From CBFGRV01 sp965651265 (GTDB lineage: Bacteria; Bacteroidota; Rhodothermia; Rhodothermales; VXPQ01): a DNA stretch of 64,000 bases. Of the stretch, positions 60,504 through 64,000 are shown piece after piece; position 1 is the first letter of the stretch, and every line of letters starts with the position of its first letter. The stretch covers positions 1-64,000 of the forward strand of contig CBFGRV010000005.1 of NCBI GenBank assembly GCA_965651265.1, in the 5' to 3' direction. The translations under genes were made by a program, and so were the position numbers. Under the pieces are notes generated by a model. It was given only the letters and a program-made list of their open reading frames with translations. It was not told the DNA's origin and ran no database searches.

Positions 60504-62204
60504 TTAGACGTGCGTGAGACCTTGCCGCGTCCGCATCTCGTCGAGCCAGACGCGGAAATCGTCAAGGCTCTTCGCGTTCAGGCACTGTTCGGCCGTGAGC
60601 CACCCTTTTCTGGCCACAGCCACACCCCACTGCATATAGTAGAGCTCGTCGATGGAATGGGCGTCCGGGTTGATGGAGATCAGAACTCCGCGTTCGGTCG
60701 CCCTCCGCACCCATCGCCAGTCGAGATCGAGCCGGCGCGGATTCGCGTTGATCTCGATGGCGACGCCGTGATCCGCACAGGCGTCGATGACTTTCTCATG
60801 ATCGATGGGATAGCCTTCACGCCGCAAAAGCAGCCGTCCGGTGGGATGGCCCAACATCGTCGTATACGGATTCTCGATGGCCCGGATGAGCCGCTCCGTT
60901 GCTTCGTCACGCGTCATGTTGAAACGCGAGTGGATGCTGGCTACGACCAGATCGAATCCAGCCAGCACCTCTTCCGGATAATCGAGCGATCCGTCCGGTA
61001 GGATGTCCGATTCGATGCCGCTGAAGATGTGAAAACCGGGCGGATTCATCTCGTTGAGGCGCCGGATCTCCTCTTGCTGCTGCCGCACGCGTTCGATGCT
61101 CAGGCCGTTTGCGACCGTGAGTGAACGACTGTGATCACATGCGCCGTAGTATGCATAACCCAAACCCCGGGCTGCATTCGTCATCTGCTCCAGGGAGTGG
61201 GCGCCGTCGCTGTAGGTAGAATGGTTATGCAGGATGCCCTTCAGATCATCGAGGGTGATGAGATCGGGGAGGAGGCCTTCGCGTGCAGCCTCGATCTCAC
61301 CCATGTTCTCGCGCAGTTCCGGTTCAATGTACGGGAGGCCGGCCGCCGCGAAGATATCCTCTTCGTCATGGACAGCGCCGGGTACCCCGAGCTGCTCCCG
61401 AAAAGCTCGCAAATGATCCTCCGAACCGGTACGCTGCCAGAGCTCCAGGCCGTAGCGGTCCGGCAGCACGACATGTATCTCGAGGGGCATGCCGTCGGTC
61501 AATTGGCCTCGCAGCGTGCGGCAACCCTCGCTCGACTCGGCGTTCGTTTCCCACATGCTGTGCAGGGCCTCGCACGCTGCATTCAGATCATCGGCAGAAG
61601 CCACTATTTCGACCTTCTCGACGGTCTCCAGCTTGCGGCGAATTTCGCCCGCATACTCTGCGCGATCGACGTGCCCCAGCTCGCGAATCTTGAGCAAGAG
61701 CGGTTGGGCCTGGGTGACTGCCTGGTCGAATCGGCGGCGCGTCCCGTACCGTTTGAGTAGCGCGATGCTCTTGAGGATATTCTCCTGCGATTTCTCGCCG
61801 AAGCCGGGAAGCTCCGCAAGGCGGCCGATCTGGGCAGCCGCCTCGAGATCCTCAAGCGTGGTGATTCCGAGCGTCTGCCACAGACGCCGAACCTTCTTGG
61901 CTCCCAGTCCTTTTACGCGAAGCAGTTCACCTAATCCGGGAGGAATGGCGCTCAGGAGATCCTCGTAGAGATCGAAGGTACCGTGCTCGTAAATTTCCTT
62001 TATCTGTTCGGCAATCCTGCTCCCTATTCCTCGGAGCTCGTGCAGCCGATTATCTTCGATGAGGACTTGAAGCGACTCGTCGGCGCGCTCCAACGTCCGC
62101 GCAGCCGCGCTGAAAGCGCGCGCCCGAAACTCATTTCCACCGGTCAACTCGATCAATGCAGCCGTATCTTTCAAGAGACGGGCAACTTCCTTATTTGTAA
62201 GCAT
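60504..62204 (-). CDS. polX: PolX-type DNA polymerase/PHP protein with degenerate polymerase site
   Basis: N-terminal helix-hairpin-helix and 8-kDa domain (1-95; FRARAFSAAARTLE, LRGIGSRIAEQIKEI), HhH region (VKGLGAKKVRRLW), nucleotidyltransferase palm (about 180-310) and a C-terminal PHP phosphoesterase (about 320-565). The PHP metal site is intact (LHNHSTYSDGAHS, ACDHSRSL, GIESDILPDGS, VASIHSR, GHPTGR, INANPRRLD, NPDAHS). The palm, normally GSxRR..ETVxDxD, reads GEIRRKLETVEKVE here, so the Ser and the first catalytic Asp are gone. It may act as an exonuclease or phosphatase only. Start 62204 is preferred over 62240. Confidence 0.9.
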   Translation of the reverse strand: MLTNKEVARLLKDTAALIELTGGNEFRARAFSAAARTLERADESLQVLIEDNRLHELRGIGSRIAEQIKEIYEHGTFDLYEDLLSAIPPGLGELLRVKGLGAKKVRRLWQTLGITTLEDLEAAAQIGRLAELPGFGEKSQENILKSIALLKRYGTRRRFDQAVTQAQPLLLKIRELGHVDRAEYAGEIRRKLETVEKVEIVASADDLNAACEALHSMWETNAESSEGCRTLRGQLTDGMPLEIHVVLPDRYGLELWQRTGSEDHLRAFREQLGVPGAVHDEEDIFAAAGLPYIEPELRENMGEIEAAREGLLPDLITLDDLKGILHNHSTYSDGAHSLEQMTNAARGLGYAYYGACDHSRSLTVANGLSIERVRQQQEEIRRLNEMNPPGFHIFSGIESDILPDGSLDYPEEVLAGFDLVVASIHSRFNMTRDEATERLIRAIENPYTTMLGHPTGRLLLRREGYPIDHEKVIDACADHGVAIEINANPRRLDLDWRWVRRATERGVLISINPDAHSIDELYYMQWGVAVARKGWLTAEQCLNAKSLDDFRVWLDEMRTRQGLTHV

Positions 62205-62423
62205 GGGCCTTCCGAGTATCCTGATCGGCGCACTGTTCACGGATGATTTGCGGGAGGGATCCTACGAGGAGTGCTCCTGTACCAATTGTAACAATAATTC
62301 TTGCGTACCATCGAATCTCAGGGTCCCCGGGATTCGTCTCCTCCCACCGCCCGATCACTTTCTGAATGCGACCCGGAAGGGTTCAACCGGCACTGCTCAT
62401 GACGTCAGTTTCGTAGGAGAAGT
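62205..62423. other. Divergent promoter region of polX and the S41 peptidase
   Basis: This 219-nt spacer has an AT-rich core around 62281-62310 with the 11-bp palindrome ATTGTAACAAT (62285-62295), a likely promoter or regulator site for one or both genes. No RNA gene is seen. Confidence 0.45.
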
Positions 62424-64000
62424 ATGAAGCGGAACCACAAACTCGTCACTCTCGCCATTACCGTTCTTGCGATCGGAGTTTTCCTCGGCGTCGAATTGGG
62501 GACCATCTTCTCGGGGAATGATACATACGAGTCGCTCAAGAAGCTCGAGAGCGCCTTCGTGACGATCAATGAGCGGTACGTTCAAGACGTCGACTCCTCC
62601 GTGCTGACCGAGAGTGCCATCGAAGGAATGCTCCGTCGGCTCGATCCGCACTCTGTCTACATCGATGCCGAGCAGATGAGGGACGTGCAGGAGGACTTCA
62701 ATGCGTCCTTCGAAGGGATCGGCATTTCCTTCGAGATCATAGATGGTCCGGACGGCAGGGACACGGTTACCGTGCTTAATCCGCTTCCCGGTGGCCCTAG
62801 CGAGGCCGCAGGGCTCCACTCGGGCGATCGAATCGTCGCGGTCAACGATTCGTCTGCGATCGGATTCACGAATGCCGACGTTCAGCGCACACTCAAGGGG
62901 CCGCGCGGCACCAAAGTCAAAGTCACCGTCAAGCGTCCAGGGTATCCGGAGCTGCTTTACTTCACGATCACGCGCGACAAAATTCCACTCTACACCCTCG
63001 ACGCACACTACATGCTCGACGAGCGAACGGGATACATCCGTCTCAATCGTTTCGCGCGGACTACATACGACGAATTCATGGATGCCCTCACGGACCTTCG
63101 GGCGCGGGGCATGGAGCGGCTCATTCTTGATCTCCGGGACAATGCCGGGGGCTTCATGGATATGGCCATCAAGATCAGCGACGAGTTCCTGGGTGAGGGT
63201 GAGCTCGTGGTGGAGGCGCGGAGTCGCCATGAAGAGTACAATCAGGAAGTCATTGCACGTGGCGGAGACAGCTTCGAGACGGGCCCTGTCATCGTGCTGG
63301 TGAATGAGAATTCTGCATCAGCGAGCGAGATCGTCGCCGGCGCTCTTCAGGATCACGATCGAGCGCTCATCGTCGGCCGCCGAACGTTCGGTAAGGGCCT
63401 CGTCCAGAAGCAGTTTCCGCTTCGCGACGGCAGCGTACTGCGGATGACGATCTCCCGATTCTATACGCCGTCAGGCCGGCTCATTCAGACACCTTACGAG
63501 AATGGTGAGCGCCGAGACTATTACGAGGCCAAGGCGGAGAGATTCCGGCGGGAGCGCACGCTGAGTGTGGAGGAAATCCGAGAAAGCCTGCCGGATTCAC
63601 TCCGCTACACCACAGACTCGGGGCGAGCCGTTTACGGAGGCGGAGGTATTTTCCCTGACTATCTCGTTTATCCTGACTCGCTGGGTGCTTTCGAACGCGC
63701 CATCATCGGACGTTCTCTCGACAACGACTTCTCGCGACTGTGGCTGGATCGGAAGGGGAGTGCTTTCGAAAGTGTGTGGGAGGGACGTGTGGAGGCCTAC
63801 GTCGACGAGTTCGAGCTCTCCGAGCAGGATTTCCAGGAGTTTCTAGCCTTTGTGAAGGAGCGCGGACTTGAAATCGTTCCTACAGAAGAGGATTTACCCG
63901 ATGCCGAGTCCGATTCGACCGTGTACTTCACGCAGGCGGAGGTCGACGCGGCGCGAGGACTCCTGGAGAATCGCATCAAAGCTCGCATCGGGCAGCGATT
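62424..64000 (+). CDS. S41 family carboxyl-terminal processing peptidase, cut by right edge
   Basis: AGGAGA lies 5 nt before ATG 62424. The 525 visible residues hold a signal/anchor (LVTLAITVLAIGVFLGVELG), an N-terminal helical region, a PDZ domain (about 80-170; GIGISFEI, GGPSEAAGLHSGDRIVAVNDSS) and the S41 catalytic core with Ser in VNENSASASEIVAGALQDHDRA and Lys in RTFGKGLVQKQF. RLILDLRDNAGGFMDMAI is the standard strand before the active site. It is a periplasmic CtpA/Prc-like protease that trims or degrades exported proteins. The stop codon lies beyond the window. Confidence 0.95.
   Translation, partial: MKRNHKLVTLAITVLAIGVFLGVELGTIFSGNDTYESLKKLESAFVTINERYVQDVDSSVLTESAIEGMLRRLDPHSVYIDAEQMRDVQEDFNASFEGIGISFEIIDGPDGRDTVTVLNPLPGGPSEAAGLHSGDRIVAVNDSSAIGFTNADVQRTLKGPRGTKVKVTVKRPGYPELLYFTITRDKIPLYTLDAHYMLDERTGYIRLNRFARTTYDEFMDALTDLRARGMERLILDLRDNAGGFMDMAIKISDEFLGEGELVVEARSRHEEYNQEVIARGGDSFETGPVIVLVNENSASASEIVAGALQDHDRALIVGRRTFGKGLVQKQFPLRDGSVLRMTISRFYTPSGRLIQTPYENGERRDYYEAKAERFRRERTLSVEEIRESLPDSLRYTTDSGRAVYGGGGIFPDYLVYPDSLGAFERAIIGRSLDNDFSRLWLDRKGSAFESVWEGRVEAYVDEFELSEQDFQEFLAFVKERGLEIVPTEEDLPDAESDSTVYFTQAEVDAARGLLENRIKARIGQR

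Noticed and set aside
62203..62427. A 74-residue plus-strand frame (Cys-rich segment EECSCTNCNNNSC) ending in an ATGA overlap with the S41 peptidase start
   Set aside because: Its start lies across the polX start codon on the other strand, there is no Shine-Dalgarno, and the sequence lies over the divergent promoter region. The overlap is probably chance.
1..64000. tRNA, rRNA, CRISPR, insertion sequences, prophage and att sites
   Set aside because: I scanned gaps and coding genes and saw no cloverleaf-like intergenic sequence, repeat-spacer pattern, transposase or integrase. Gene order and base composition look continuous throughout.

Overview
This 64 kb window is GC-rich and densely coded, and it appears chromosomal. 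I saw no rRNA, tRNA, CRISPR array, transposase or phage gene. The likely source is an aerobic, heterotrophic member of the Bacteroidota/Rhodothermota branch. The grounds are a type IX secretion (T9SS) C-terminal sorting domain (43068-45470), a fused isobutyryl-CoA mutase, many Tat-exported Gfo/Idh/MocA dehydrogenases, mostly weak Shine-Dalgarno sites, and a DUF4212/ActP-type acetate symporter. The genus cannot be fixed from the sequence alone.

Layout. (1) 1-13 kb is a carbohydrate-oxidation neighbourhood: four Gfo/Idh/MocA oxidoreductases (three with Tat signals), a TIM-barrel isomerase, a PQQ dehydrogenase with a built-in cytochrome c, two ApbE flavin transferases (one cut by the left edge), a SUMF1-like lipoprotein, a VOC protein and an SH3 protein. 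(2) 13-20.7 kb is an assimilatory sulfur operon on the minus strand: siroheme sulfite reductase, uroporphyrinogen-III methyltransferase, Fe-S APS reductase and precorrin-2 dehydrogenase. It is preceded by an unlisted 39-residue cysteine-rich leader peptide and an intrinsic terminator. An FprA ferredoxin reductase and a LacI regulator lie further upstream. (3) 20.8-23.5 kb holds polyphosphate kinase and a SixA phosphatase. (4) 23.5-33.5 kb is a tightly coupled eight-gene minus-strand cluster: a nucleotidyltransferase-like protein, four radical-SAM enzymes (three of the cobalamin-binding type), a methyltransferase, a double methyltransferase with a zinc ribbon, and a glycosyltransferase. Its product is unknown. 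(5) 33.5-45.5 kb holds a dicarboxylate transporter, PEP carboxykinase, a PAS-GAF histidine kinase, xylulokinase, HiPIP, an Nramp-like carrier, a phosphopantetheinyl transferase and a ThuA/sorbosone-dehydrogenase/T9SS fusion. (6) 45.5-57.5 kb holds IcmF, pabB-pabC, a CBS/DUF294 protein, acetyl-CoA synthetase and an acetate-type symporter pair. (7) 57.5-64 kb holds an amino-sugar kinase, a penicillin-acylase-like hydrolase, PolX with an intact PHP domain but an apparently dead polymerase site, and the first part of an S41 protease.

Two observations stand out. The first is a classical transcription attenuator for sulfur assimilation. The leader peptide has 8 Cys and 3 Met in 18 residues. Inside its reading frame is an 8-nt copy of one terminator arm, which can pair with the opposite arm and act as an antiterminator. 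The second is the radical-SAM/methyltransferase/glycosyltransferase cluster, which looks like an uncharacterised biosynthetic pathway.
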